A stretch of 64,000 nt of DNA from Enterobacter sp. 10-1 (GCA_002270295.1 NISF01000003.1:731692-795691); one strand, 5' to 3'. Shown: positions 28,711 to 37,276, counted from the stretch's first letter. A program made the numbers and translations. Notes: generated by a model not told the origin, from the letters alone.

Positions 28711-28727
28711 TTGGCTCCTCTGACTGG
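28711..28727. other. Integration core (att-like) in the 3' end of tRNA-Asn
   Basis: TTGGCTCCTCTGACTGG covers the last bases of the tRNA gene. From memory, its complement (CCAGTCAGAGGAGCC) is the att core used by the Yersinia high-pathogenicity island and ICEKp integrases at asn tRNA genes. The same core recurs at 50116 and 56682 in the same orientation. Confidence 0.75.
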
Positions 28728-28787
28728 ACTCGAACCAGTGACATACGGATTAACAGTCCGCCGTTCTACCGACTGAACTACAGAGGA
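28712..28787 (-). tRNA. tRNA-Asn(GTT)
   Basis: 76-nt gene on the minus strand with an encoded CCA end (28712-28714) and anticodon GTT (complement at 28752-28754) in a 7-nt loop. Acceptor stem TCCTCTG pairs with CAGAGGA, and the T-loop GGTTCGAGTCC is canonical. Matches the enterobacterial asn tRNA consensus as I know it. Complete, so it is either an uninterrupted site or the reconstituted end of an island to its left. Confidence 0.97.
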
Positions 28788-28805
28788 ATCGTGTGAACGG
28801 GGCGC

Positions 28806-28834
28806 ATATTAACGGCGGCGCTCCACCTTGTCAA
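28806..28834 (-). promoter_or_regulatory. Sigma-70 promoter of tRNA-Asn
   Basis: On the minus strand, -35 TTGACA (28829-28834) and -10 TAATAT (28806-28811) are separated by 17 bp and followed by a GC-rich discriminator GCGCCCC. This is typical of stringently controlled stable-RNA promoters. Confidence 0.85.
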
Positions 28835-28912
28835 AGGCTGAATCATCGGAATGAGTTTGACTGCTGACAATTTCAGCAGTCGGGTGATGTTCACGCAGTT
28901 TTACGCCGCTGC

Positions 28913-28927
28913 GCACCGCGATGGTGC
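28913..28927 (+). promoter_or_regulatory. NtrC-binding site upstream of nac
   Basis: GCACCGCGATGGTGC fits the NtrC dyad GCAC-N7-GTGC of glnA-type enhancers. It is centred about 150 bp before the start expected from the sigma-54 promoter, a normal enhancer distance. Confidence 0.75.
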
Positions 28928-29045
28928 AAATGTACCCCTAATGGGGCATATCGTAATCTGCTTACCGGGCAAAAAAATCCCCTGCAGCAATCGGAATCGC
29001 TTATTACGCCGCGTCCGGCGGCTTTTACGCCGGGCAGAATAAAAC

Positions 29046-29061
29046 TGGCAAGTAAATTGCA
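29046..29061 (+). promoter_or_regulatory. Sigma-54 promoter of nac
   Basis: TGGCAAGTAAATTGCA: -24 GG and -12 GC with the exact 10-nt spacing, close to TGGCAC-N5-TTGCA. Lies 58 nt before the nac ATG. nac is known to need sigma-54 and NtrC in Klebsiella, and the enhancer is at 28913. Confidence 0.85.
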
Positions 29062-29118
29062 AAACCTTCTGTATCTCAATTGCCAGCGTTGGTACTGGCG
29101 TTCCTTACAGGAGGCAAA

Positions 29119-30036
29119 ATGAACTTAAGACGACTGAAGTATTTTGTGAAAATCGTCGATATTGGCAGTCTGACCCAGGCAGCCGAAGTCTTGCATATCG
29201 CACAGCCCGCGCTGAGTCAGCAGGTTGCGACCCTGGAAGGTGAACTGGACCAGCAGCTGCTGATTCGTACGAAGCGAGGCGTCACGCCGACGGAAGCAGG
29301 GAAAATCCTTTATACCCACGCCCGGACCATTCTGCGCCAGTGCGAGCAGGCGCAGCTGGCGGTCAATAACGTGGGCCATATCCTCAGCGGCCAGGTCTCT
29401 ATCGGCCTGGCGCCGGGAACGGCGGCGTCCGCCATTACTATGCCGCTGCTGCAAACGGTACGTAACGAACTTCCTGAAGTGATGGTCTATCTGCAGGAAA
29501 GCAGCGGAACGATCCTTAACGATAAGCTGCTTAGCGGTCAGCTGGATATGGCGGTGCTGTACGAGCGCTCGCCGGTTGCCGGTATCGTCAGCCAGCCGCT
29601 GCTGAAAGAGGACCTGTACCTGGTCGGTACCCGGGATTGCCCGGGGCAAAGCGTTGACCTGACGGCGGTTGCCGAGATGAATCTGTTCCTGCCCCGCGAT
29701 TACAGCGCGGTGCGGGCGAGGGTGACGGAAGCCTTTACCCTGCGGCGGCTGTCGGCAAAAATCATCGGCGAAATCGAGTCTATTACGACCTTAACCGCGG
29801 CGATAGCCAGCGGAATGGGGGCCACCGTGCTGCCGGAATCCGCCGCTCGCTCGCTGTGCAGCGCCGCTAACGGTTGGATGGCGCGTATCAGCACGCCGTC
29901 CATGAGCCTGTCGCTATCGTTGAATATGTCTGCCAAGGGAAGCCTGTCGCCGCAGGCGCAGGCGGTGAAGGAAATTTTGCTGTCGCTGGTGAGCCGCCCT
30001 TCGCTGGAGAACCGTGAACTGCTGCTGGTGAGTTAA
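29119..30036 (+). CDS. nac: Nitrogen assimilation control LysR-type regulator Nac
   Basis: 305 aa, the known Nac length. Opens with MNLRRLKYFVKIVDIGSLTQ and carries the LysR helix-turn-helix (AEVLHIAQPALSQQVATLE). Nac couples sigma-54-dependent nitrogen limitation to sigma-70 genes such as hut and put in Klebsiella, and represses gdhA. ATG 29119 follows an AGGAGG site; the frame is open upstream but lacks a ribosome site. It has its own NtrC/sigma-54 promoter and is followed by cbl in the same direction, as in Escherichia coli and Klebsiella. Confidence 0.95.
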   Translation: MNLRRLKYFVKIVDIGSLTQAAEVLHIAQPALSQQVATLEGELDQQLLIRTKRGVTPTEAGKILYTHARTILRQCEQAQLAVNNVGHILSGQVSIGLAPGTAASAITMPLLQTVRNELPEVMVYLQESSGTILNDKLLSGQLDMAVLYERSPVAGIVSQPLLKEDLYLVGTRDCPGQSVDLTAVAEMNLFLPRDYSAVRARVTEAFTLRRLSAKIIGEIESITTLTAAIASGMGATVLPESAARSLCSAANGWMARISTPSMSLSLSLNMSAKGSLSPQAQAVKEILLSLVSRPSLENRELLLVS

Positions 30037-30142
30037 TGTATATTCCTGAATGGAATAAGTTGCTGGTTTTTATTATTTGTTAGCAGGGACAACAGACTCT
30101 AACAATAGAGCATATGTTATGTCTGATAGCCCGGAGGAAAGG

Positions 30143-31093
30143 GTGAATTTCCAGCAACTAAAAATAATTCGTGAAGCGGCCCGTCAGGACTATAACCTGA
30201 CGGAAGTCGCCAATATGCTCTACACATCGCAATCGGGCGTCAGTCGCCATATTCGTGAACTCGAAGAAGAGCTGGGGATCGAAATCTTTATCCGACGCGG
30301 CAAGCGTCTGCTGGGGATGACGGAACCGGGTAAAGCGCTGTTATCGATTGCCGAACGCATTCTTAATGAAGCCAGCAACGTCCGCCGTCTTGCGGACCTG
30401 TTTACCAACGACGCCTCGGGCGTATTAACCATCGCCACGACGCATACCCAGGCGCGCTATAGCCTGCCGCCGGTGATTAAGGCCTTCCGCGAGCTTTTTG
30501 CCGACGTTCGCCTGGAGCTGGTGCAGGGGACGCCGCAGGAGATCGAAGCGCTGCTGCACAACGGAGGCGCCGATATCGGCATCGCCAGCGAGCGGCTGAG
30601 CAACGATCCGACGCTGGTGGCCTTTCCCTGGTTCCGCTGGCACCACAGCCTGCTGGTTCCAAAAGATCATCCGCTGGTGCAGGTGACGCCGCTCACCCTG
30701 GAAGCCATTTCCCGCTGGCCGCTGATTACCTATCGTCAGGGGATCACCGGACGCTCGCGTATCGATGAAGCCTTCAATCGCAAAGGGCTGATGCCGGATA
30801 TCGTCCTCAGCGCCCAGGATTCCGACGTCATTAAAACCTACGTTGAGCTTGGCCTCGGGGTAGGGCTGGTCGCCGAACAGTCGGGCGATGCCAGAGAGTC
30901 CGACACCTTCACGCGTCTTGAAACCCGCCATCTGTTTGATGCCAATACCGTCTGGCTAGGCTTAAAGCGCGGACAGCTACAGCGTAACTACGTCTGGCGC
31001 TTTATCGAGCTGTGCAACGCCGGACTGTCGCTGGATGAAATTAAACGCCAGGCGATGGAGCCGGAAGAGACGGCGATCGATTACCAGATCTAA
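30143..31093 (+). CDS. cbl: LysR-type regulator Cbl (CysB-like, sulfonate/sulfate starvation)
   Basis: 316 aa if started at GTG 30143 (GGAGGA site 6 nt upstream), the length and N-terminus (xNFQQLKIIREAARQDYNLT) of known Cbl. LysR helix-turn-helix at VANMLYTSQSGVSRHIREL. Cbl activates ssu and tau genes for sulfonate use during sulfate starvation and responds to adenosine phosphosulfate. This gives it a plausible target in the sulfonate-type transporters 11-19 kb downstream. An upstream ATG at 30119 (MSDSPEERV) would add 8 residues and is less likely. Confidence 0.93.
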   Translation: MNFQQLKIIREAARQDYNLTEVANMLYTSQSGVSRHIRELEEELGIEIFIRRGKRLLGMTEPGKALLSIAERILNEASNVRRLADLFTNDASGVLTIATTHTQARYSLPPVIKAFRELFADVRLELVQGTPQEIEALLHNGGADIGIASERLSNDPTLVAFPWFRWHHSLLVPKDHPLVQVTPLTLEAISRWPLITYRQGITGRSRIDEAFNRKGLMPDIVLSAQDSDVIKTYVELGLGVGLVAEQSGDARESDTFTRLETRHLFDANTVWLGLKRGQLQRNYVWRFIELCNAGLSLDEIKRQAMEPEETAIDYQI

Positions 31094-31137
31094 CGGAATA
31101 CCGGCAGTGGACAAGGGAACGTGGTCCACCGCCGTTA
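31091..31137 (+). terminator. Imperfect hairpin after cbl
   Basis: TAACGG (31091) pairs with CCGTTA (31132-31137) and GTGGAC (31107) with GTCCAC (31124), giving a long interrupted stem that starts in the cbl stop codon. No U tract. Possible terminator or mRNA end structure. Confidence 0.45.
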
Positions 31138-31204
31138 GTCGGTATATAAGATTTCGATAATAAAGCTATAATTCATTCACGATTGTCGCGACTGAGGAAG
31201 GGAA

Positions 31205-32149
31205 ATGGTGCGGCGTGTGAAACTGCTTTGCTCTCTGTTATTTATCCTGTCAAGCCAGAGCGTTCTGGCCGTTAGCTACCCGTTGCCGCCGGAAGGAAGC
31301 CGCCTTGTGGGTAGCCCGCAAACCATCACCGTCCCGGACGGTAATACGCTCCCGCTGGAGGCGTTTGCCGCGCAGTACGGGCAAGGGCTGAGCAATATGC
31401 TCGAAGCCAATCCCGGGGTCGATGTCTATCTGCCGAAGTCGGGTTCGACGCTGATCGTACCGCAGCAGCTTATTTTGCCCGATACGGTGCGTGAGGGGAT
31501 TGTGGTTAACGTCGCGGAAATGCGCCTTTACTACTATCCGCCGGAGGGGACCACGGTTGAGGTTCTACCGATAGGCATCGGCGAGGCGGGCCGCGAAACG
31601 CCGCGCAACTGGGTGACGGCGGTTGAACGTAAGCAGGAGGCGCCAACCTGGACGCCGACGGCGAATACCCGCCGCGAGTATGCCAAAAGGGGAGAAAGCC
31701 TGCCCGCATTCGTGCCTGCCGGCCCGGAAAACCCGATGGGGCTGTACGCAATCTATATCGGCAGGCTGTACGCCATTCATGGCACTAATGCCAACTTTGG
31801 TATCGGGCTGCGGGTAAGCCAGGGGTGTATCCGCTTGCGTAACGACGATATCAAGTATCTCTTCGATAACGTTCCGGTGGGGACGCGGGTGCAGATTATC
31901 GATCGGCCGGTGAAATATACCCTCGAGCCGGACGGCAGCCGCTGGCTTGAAGTTCACGAGCCGCTTTCGCGCAACCGCGCGGAATACGAATCAGACCGAA
32001 AAGTGCCGCTGCCTATGACCACGGGGCTGCAGGCGTTTGTGCAAGGAGAGGGCGTTGAGGCTAACCGGGCCAGCGAGGTCATGCTGCGTCGTTCCGGAAT
32101 GCCGGTGAATATCGGCTACTCAGCGATACCGTCCACGTTCGGCGGCTAG
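31205..32149 (+). CDS. erfK: L,D-transpeptidase ErfK/LdtA
   Basis: 314-aa periplasmic enzyme with signal peptide ([16 protein letters not shown]), a short LysM-like stretch ([21 protein letters not shown]) and a YkuD domain whose catalytic signature is HGTNANFG followed by [11 protein letters not shown] (Cys nucleophile). Family members cross-link meso-diaminopimelate or attach Braun lipoprotein to peptidoglycan. Matches ErfK/YbiS/YcfS-type proteins in length and ending. Own upstream AT-rich promoter; strong terminator downstream. The nac-cbl-erfK neighbourhood is a normal enterobacterial arrangement. Confidence 0.92.
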   Translation: MVRRVKLLCSLLFILSSQSVLAVSYPLPPEGSRLVGSPQTITVPDGNTLPLEAFAAQYGQGLSNMLEANPGVDVYLPKSGSTLIVPQQLILPDTVREGIVVNVAEMRLYYYPPEGTTVEVLPIGIGEAGRETPRNWVTAVERKQEAPTWTPTANTRREYAKRGESLPAFVPAGPENPMGLYAIYIGRLYAIHGTNANFGIGLRVSQGCIRLRNDDIKYLFDNVPVGTRVQIIDRPVKYTLEPDGSRWLEVHEPLSRNRAEYESDRKVPLPMTTGLQAFVQGEGVEANRASEVMLRRSGMPVNIGYSAIPSTFGG

Positions 32150-32175
32150 CGTAGGCGAAAGTGAGTTGAGAAAGC

Positions 32176-32207
32176 AAAAGCCTGCCGGGTTTCCTCCGCG
32201 GGCTTTT
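32176..32207 (+). terminator. Rho-independent terminator after erfK
   Basis: AAAAGCC pairs with GGCTTTT around a GC-rich inner stem (TGC/GCG), with TTTTCTC following and an A-run before it, so it may also serve the convergent minus-strand side. Confidence 0.75.
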
Positions 32208-32331
32208 CTCATTTGGCTTCTCCGACGGAGCGGCCTTCCTCGCGTCCGGAAAATCGACGGCCTCAGGACGCTCCCGTTCTGCCGATCGGCCCGGAACGGT
32301 GGAGATCCGGGTATCGCGGTAAGTCTCCTGC

Positions 32332-33897
32332 TTATTTACTGCCGGGCTCCGGAGGGTACTCACTGAGTACGACCTGATTGCGTCCCAGCTGTTTGGCCTG
32401 ATAAAGCGCCCGATCGGCCATCCGAAGAAGCCTTTCCCTGTCGCCATCGCATTCCCGCAGCCCGGCCACGCCCGCGGAGATGGTGATATGTCCTGCACGG
32501 GAGAAGGTCGCCCCGGCCATGACTCTGCGGATCCTCTCCGCCATCGTCATAGCTCCGTTAAGCGTCGAGTCTGGGAGCAGTACAATAAACTCTTCCCCGC
32601 CGAAGCGGCTGATGATATCCCCATCCCGGCAGGTCTGCTTCAGCAGGTCAGCAATACGAACCAACACGTCATCTCCCGTGTCATGCCCGAACCGATCGTT
32701 AATGGTTTTAAAATGATCGATGTCTATGGCAATCACGTACTGATTCTCCGCGTCCCCGACGCGGGCCGACTGTTCATAAAATCCCCGGCGGTTATACAGT
32801 CCGGTCAGCGGGTCCGTCATGGCCTCATCGCTCAGCGTGGCGAAGCGGGCCGATACCGAGCGGAAGCTGTTTTCCATCGCGTCCCGCAGCATGTCAGCTT
32901 CCTGATACCAGGCCCTGATCGTCGAGAGTTTTTCCGGCGATGTCAGGCCGTCCGTGGCGCGAACTCGTCCCGCAAGCTGCTCCAGCGGACGCGCAATGTA
33001 GGAGGATAAAATAGCCACGCCCCCGGCGATAAGAAGAAGGATAGCGAGAACAAACCCTGAGATTTTTTCGACCGTCCGCCATAGCATGCGGGTGACCGTA
33101 TCGGCGGGGGTTGAAACGAAAATATTCCAGTTAGTTTGGTTAAGGCTGGCATAGCCGACCAGGTTTTTATGGCTTTCATAAAGCCCGGTATAGTTTCCGC
33201 TTTTATTCGCCCGCAGTGCGGCCTGGACCTGCGGAGGCAGGGGCAGGAACGAACCCTTTTGGGCCGTATCTCTGCTGAAGATAATCCGGCCATGATTATC
33301 GACGACGCTGATGGCGATGTTATCTTCATAGAAATGGAGGCTCAGAATATCGCTCAGCATGCTCTGTTTTTTCAGATAGATGCTGCCCCCTAAATACCCC
33401 AGATAGCGGCCATCGGGTGCCAGAACGGGCTGTGAGAGCAGAATCATCTCATTCCCGGCGACCGACGTGAATGGTTCGGAAATCAAGGGCGACCGCGCGG
33501 CCAGAGCGAGCTGGTTGGCGCGTGAATGCAGCGTCACTCCCGTAAGCGCCGGCAGGTATGGGGACGTCGAAACCAGTGCTGCCTGAGCGTTGACAACCCC
33601 CACAGAGTTAAAGATACCGGACTGAAGGCGAAGGCGATCCACTTCATGCTGGCTGTAAGAGAGGCTACGGATAGACGAAGCGCTCCAGGCTAACTCGCGC
33701 TGGGCAAAAGCCAGGTAACGGTCCGTCGTGTCGGCAAGCTTTCGGGCGTAGGCCTGATTGCTGTCAAGGAGTGACGCCTCAATATTGTTCCTTTGGAAAA
33801 TCAGCATCGTTCCTGACAGAAGGAGTGACGTGAGTACAACGCCTCCGGTTGTGAGCAAAATAAGCAGAGGCCGGAGAAAGGGTTTTTTGCTGAACAT
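32332..33897 (-). CDS. Membrane-bound diguanylate cyclase (Cache-HAMP-GGDEF)
   Basis: 521 aa. N-terminal transmembrane helix (LLILLTTGGVVLTSLLLSGTM), a periplasmic dCache-like sensor (about residues 40-280), a second helix (FVLAILLLIAGGVAILSSYI) with a HAMP-like linker, then a GGDEF domain with an intact GGEEF active site (RFGGEEFIVLLP). The inhibitory RxxD site (RDGD) is 5 residues upstream, so product feedback is expected. Makes cyclic di-GMP from GTP in response to an unknown periplasmic ligand. Convergent with erfK, single gene, short AT-poor upstream. Confidence 0.92.
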   Translation of the reverse strand: MFSKKPFLRPLLILLTTGGVVLTSLLLSGTMLIFQRNNIEASLLDSNQAYARKLADTTDRYLAFAQRELAWSASSIRSLSYSQHEVDRLRLQSGIFNSVGVVNAQAALVSTSPYLPALTGVTLHSRANQLALAARSPLISEPFTSVAGNEMILLSQPVLAPDGRYLGYLGGSIYLKKQSMLSDILSLHFYEDNIAISVVDNHGRIIFSRDTAQKGSFLPLPPQVQAALRANKSGNYTGLYESHKNLVGYASLNQTNWNIFVSTPADTVTRMLWRTVEKISGFVLAILLLIAGGVAILSSYIARPLEQLAGRVRATDGLTSPEKLSTIRAWYQEADMLRDAMENSFRSVSARFATLSDEAMTDPLTGLYNRRGFYEQSARVGDAENQYVIAIDIDHFKTINDRFGHDTGDDVLVRIADLLKQTCRDGDIISRFGGEEFIVLLPDSTLNGAMTMAERIRRVMAGATFSRAGHITISAGVAGLRECDGDRERLLRMADRALYQAKQLGRNQVVLSEYPPEPGSK

Positions 33898-34565
33898 CTG
33901 TTTACCTGTGATTCAGGCCATCCCGTTAAACTGGCTGCGGGCCGTCCCGTCCCTGGAGGGGTCAAAAATCTTCCGATATGCCTGGCAAAGGTAACAACAA
34001 GGCTCTCCTGACCTGAGACCTTGCATCGTCAGGACGCCCGCTTGCGGCGAACCGTATTCATCGCTAAAGGCTGTCGGATAAGACACGCTTAAAGGGGCTA
34101 AGCACTGGAGTTCGCCCCAGGTTCACTTCATAAAGCGCTGTATATAATACTGCGATATGCGTTGGGACATAAATAAATATGCGGCAATACTCAACGGACC
34201 GCGGCTCGTCCACTCAATCAACCGCTGGTTAAAATTTGCACATTCGGCGCCGTGGTCGGCCTCACGCCCTCTGCAGCAATCTGACTCCAGGTTATCCACA
34301 GAGTTAAGTAGCCACTTTGTGGACAGACTCAGCGCCGTGCCCGCGGGTGAGCCTGGCGGTTTTGCCGCAGGGGGAAAACGTCCCCGGCCTCAATGAATGC
34401 TGGCGCCGCGAGGCCATTCTGAATTTAGTCTGTTGATTTTTATGTATTTATTCTTTTCAGCTATTCAAAGTCAATAAGGTTATTTGTTTTTAATGTGGGT
34501 AATGCATAAAAGTGAGGTAACGCAGAAAACAGATTTATCGATGTGATTTTAAGAAGGATATTATT
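33898..34565. other. Long intergenic region before the sulfur operon
   Basis: 668 bp without a supportable gene; the short open frame at 34157 has no ribosome site or recognisable product. The last ~130 bp (34430-34560) are strongly AT-rich and should hold the promoter of the serine acetyltransferase operon. A consensus DnaA box (TTATCCACA, 34292-34300) and an opposed TGTGGA (34318-34323) are present, probably by chance. No clear riboswitch or CysB box was recognised. Confidence 0.5.
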
Positions 34566-35531
34566 ATGCCGGAAGCGGGTGAATTGTATCTCATGCCGAA
34601 AAGAGAAAATAACTGGCATTTAAATAATGTCGTCGATGAACTGCGTCGCGTTCGTCAGGCGTGGCGCGATGAACATTCGAAAAATAATTATCGTAATAAA
34701 CGTAGTTTACCTTCCCGGGCAAGCGTTAATTCAGTCGCCGATACGTTGATAAAAGTGCTTTATCCGATGCGGTTAGGCGACGTCGAATTACGCAAAGAGG
34801 GCGAAGATTATTACGTCGGCCATTTGTTAGGCACCGCGCTTGACAGGCTCACCGAAGAAGCGCTTCTGGAACTCTATTATCAGTCGGATGAGCAGGACGA
34901 GGAGGGCGCGAGTCAGGCGCTGTCGCAAGAGGCGGTCAGGCGGGTTCAGCAGTTTGCCAACCGTTTGCCGGTCATCCGTCAGCGTCTCGACAGCGATATC
35001 CTCGCGGCTTATCAGGGCGATCCCTCCGCGCGCAGCATGGATGAAGTGCTGCTCTGCTATCCGGGAATTCATGCCGTGATCCACTATCGTCTGGCCCACG
35101 AGCTGCATCAGCTCGATCTGCCTCTGCTGGCGCGAATTATGTCCGAGAAGGCGCACAGCCAGACCGGAATAGATATTCATCCCGGCGCGCGGATCGATGA
35201 TGGATTCTTTATCGATCACGGGACCGGCGTGGTGATTGGCGAAACGGCCATCGTCGGTAAACGGGTGCGTATTTATCAGGCCGTCACCCTGGGGGCCAAA
35301 CGCTTTATTGCCGGCGAAGACGGGCAGTTGCAAAAAAACTACCTTCGCCATCCGATAATAGAAGATGACGTAGTTATTTATGCCGGCGCGACAATATTAG
35401 GGCGAATTACCATCGGCGCGCGTTCCAGCATCGGCGGGAATATATGGCTGACCCGCGATGTTCCGCCGGACAGTAATGTGCAGCAGGCCCGAGCGCAACA
35501 AAAACATTTCAGCGACGGCGATGGGATTTAA
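34566..35531 (+). CDS. Serine O-acetyltransferase (EpsC/SrpH type)
   Basis: 321 aa. The C-terminal half is a left-handed parallel beta-helix of hexapeptide repeats (IDIHPGARIDDGFFIDHGTGVVIGETAIVG) with the serine acetyltransferase catalytic set (DHGTG, GAKRF). It makes O-acetylserine from serine and acetyl-CoA. The ~170-residue N-terminal helical part is longer than in housekeeping CysE and resembles the long type near family 2A encapsulins (SrpH on Synechococcus plasmid pANL, from memory). ATG has AAGGA 8 nt upstream. First gene of the seven-gene sulfur operon. Confidence 0.88.
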   Translation: MPEAGELYLMPKRENNWHLNNVVDELRRVRQAWRDEHSKNNYRNKRSLPSRASVNSVADTLIKVLYPMRLGDVELRKEGEDYYVGHLLGTALDRLTEEALLELYYQSDEQDEEGASQALSQEAVRRVQQFANRLPVIRQRLDSDILAAYQGDPSARSMDEVLLCYPGIHAVIHYRLAHELHQLDLPLLARIMSEKAHSQTGIDIHPGARIDDGFFIDHGTGVVIGETAIVGKRVRIYQAVTLGAKRFIAGEDGQLQKNYLRHPIIEDDVVIYAGATILGRITIGARSSIGGNIWLTRDVPPDSNVQQARAQQKHFSDGDGI

Positions 35532-35599
35532 TTATTCCAATAATGCAATGGAATGGTCAGTGCAGCACAACAGACAAAAATAACGGCGTGATAATTATT

Positions 35600-36505
35600 A
35601 TGAATTTGCTTGAGACGATCGGCGCTACGCCGTTAATAACGTTGCCCTCTTTTGCCGCAGAGTTGCCTGGCGTAACGCTGCTGGCAAAAGCAGAGTATAT
35701 GAACCCCAGCGGCTCAGTGAAAGACCGCGCGGCGAAAGCCATGGTGCTGGACGGGATTGCGCGGGGTTTATTAACGCCGGGTAAAACGATTATTGATGCG
35801 ACCAGCGGCAATACCGGCATTGCCTACGCGATGATTGGCGCGGCGCTGGGATATCACGTCCGGCTATATCTGCCGCAGAATACCAGCCCGGAACGCAAAC
35901 GAATTATTCGTCATTATGGCGCCACGATTGTGGAAACCGATCCGCTTGAAGGTTCCGACGGCGCATATATTGAAGTTCAGGCACAAGTTGCTGCGCATCC
36001 GGAACGCTATTTTTATCCCGACCAATATAACAACCCCGTTAATCCGGATACGCATTTCGCGACCACCGGAAAAGAGATCTGGGACCAGAGCGGGCAACAA
36101 ATCACCCATTTTGTCGCGGGGATGGGCACCTCCGGCAGTTTTGTCGGCACCGCGCGGCGGCTCAAATATGAGAATCCGCAGGTTAAAACGCTCGCCGTGC
36201 AGCCCGCTTCGCCGTTCCACGGCATTGAAGGGACCAAGCATATGGGCAGCAGCATTAAACCGGGCATTCTCGACGAAACCCTGTTCGACGACATTATTTC
36301 TGTCACCACCGAAGAGGCCTACGCCATCACGCGGCGTCTGGCCCGGCGCGATGGCATTTTTGTCGGCATTTCATCCGGCGCAAACGTAGCCGCCGCCGTG
36401 AGGCTGGCCCGCACGCTGCCGGCGGGATCTGTGGTGGTCACGCTGCTGTGTGATGTCGGCTCGCGTTACCTGACTGACTCTTTTTGGAATGAAACCGATG
36501 ATTGA
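35600..36505 (+). CDS. Cysteine synthase (O-acetylserine sulfhydrylase, CysM/SrpG-like)
   Basis: 301-aa fold-type II PLP enzyme. PLP lysine in PSGSVKDRAAKAM (about residue 35), substrate loop TSGNTG, and phosphate loop region GMGTSGSFVGT. Converts O-acetylserine to cysteine with sulfide or, in the CysM class, with thiocarboxylated CysO. The downstream JAMM and ThiS-like genes favour the CysM/CysO mode here. Start placed at ATG 35600 (MNLLETIGATPL, the usual N-terminus), not at the upstream in-frame ATG 35543. Overlaps the JAMM gene at its 3' end. Confidence 0.9.
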   Translation: MNLLETIGATPLITLPSFAAELPGVTLLAKAEYMNPSGSVKDRAAKAMVLDGIARGLLTPGKTIIDATSGNTGIAYAMIGAALGYHVRLYLPQNTSPERKRIIRHYGATIVETDPLEGSDGAYIEVQAQVAAHPERYFYPDQYNNPVNPDTHFATTGKEIWDQSGQQITHFVAGMGTSGSFVGTARRLKYENPQVKTLAVQPASPFHGIEGTKHMGSSIKPGILDETLFDDIISVTTEEAYAITRRLARRDGIFVGISSGANVAAAVRLARTLPAGSVVVTLLCDVGSRYLTDSFWNETDD

Positions 36506-36926
36506 ATTGACCCACAAAATCGCAAAGCAGATTGGCGCTGAAGGGGAAAAGGCCTATCCCAACGAATGCTGCGGCGCGCTCGTTGGCCATTTCTCCGCGC
36601 AGGGCGATGCCCGCGTGACGGCGATTTTCCCCATCGTCAATGCCCGCGAATCGGAGGAGCAATACCACCGTTTTGTCATCACCGCCGACGACTCCCTGCG
36701 GGCGGAGCGCGCGGCGCTGGCTCAGGGAGTGGACGTGGTCGGCTATTACCATTCGCACCCCGATCATCCGGCTATTCCGTCGGAATTTGACCGCGAGCAT
36801 GCGCTGCCGTTTTACGCCTACATCATCGTGGCGGTGGCGCAGCGGCAGGCGGGGGCGTTGACCAGCTGGCGGCTGACGCAGGACCGCCAGCGCTTTTTGC
36901 AGGAGGACGTGCAAACCGTTCCATGA
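36489..36926 (+). CDS. JAMM/MPN+ metallopeptidase (Mec/QbsD-like)
   Basis: 145 aa. Complete zinc-binding set: Glu 26 (NECCG), HSHP (His 88, His 90), Ser 98 and Asp 101 in the HxHP-x6-SxxD motif. Mec of Mycobacterium tuberculosis releases cysteine from the CysO-cysteine adduct; QbsD of Pseudomonas trims residues after the Gly-Gly of its sulfur carrier. Either would fit, because the next gene encodes a carrier with residues beyond its Gly-Gly. Start could be ATG 36489 or 36498; both lie inside the end of the cysteine synthase gene. Confidence 0.88.
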   Translation: MKPMIELTHKIAKQIGAEGEKAYPNECCGALVGHFSAQGDARVTAIFPIVNARESEEQYHRFVITADDSLRAERAALAQGVDVVGYYHSHPDHPAIPSEFDREHALPFYAYIIVAVAQRQAGALTSWRLTQDRQRFLQEDVQTVP

Positions 36927-36985
36927 CGTGAATAGCAGGCACAACGCTGCCTGAAACCAGAGCAAAACACGGAGAGATTATCACT

Positions 36986-37276
36986 ATGGCATCGACATTA
37001 CTGATTCCCACCGCACTACGCGCCTTCACCGACGGCCAGGGGAAAGTGACCCTCGAAGGCCACACCGTAGGTCAGCTGGTCGCGGCGCTGGCGGAGCGTT
37101 TCCCGGACATTCAGCAGCATTTGTATGACGACACCGGAGCGCTGCGCAGTTTCATCAATCTGTACGTGGGGGAGAACAACATTAAAACCACCGGCGGGCT
37201 GGAGACCCCGGTCAGCGATGGCGCTGAGGTGCTGCTGGTCCCCGCCATTGCAGGCGGCGTCGGGAAGGCGGTATGA
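36986..37276 (+). CDS. ThiS/MoaD/CysO-like sulfur carrier protein with C-terminal extension
   Basis: 96-aa beta-grasp protein closest in layout to CysO (FxxLYVGENNIKTTGGLxTPVSDGAEVLLVPAIAGG). In active carriers the protein ends in Gly-Gly, whose carboxylate is adenylated and thiolated. Here Gly 90-Gly 91 is followed by five residues, VGKAV, so the gene product needs proteolysis before use. The JAMM peptidase upstream is the obvious candidate. GGAGAG site 10 nt before ATG; 4-nt overlap with the E1-like gene downstream. Confidence 0.87.
   Translation: MASTLLIPTALRAFTDGQGKVTLEGHTVGQLVAALAERFPDIQQHLYDDTGALRSFINLYVGENNIKTTGGLETPVSDGAEVLLVPAIAGGVGKAV

Noticed and set aside
28520..28723. 67-aa open frame between the P450 gene and tRNA-Asn
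   Set aside because: It runs into the tRNA 3' end, the diverged copy at 49.9 kb does not keep it open, and there is no ribosome site; treated as a flank repeat.
34292..34323. Consensus DnaA box with an opposed partial copy in the long intergenic region
   Set aside because: A single box without AT-rich unwinding element, further boxes or replication genes does not make an origin; probably chance or a minor titration site.
34157..34396. 79-aa open frame before the serine acetyltransferase gene
   Set aside because: No Shine-Dalgarno, mixed composition and no known domain; not supportable as a gene.
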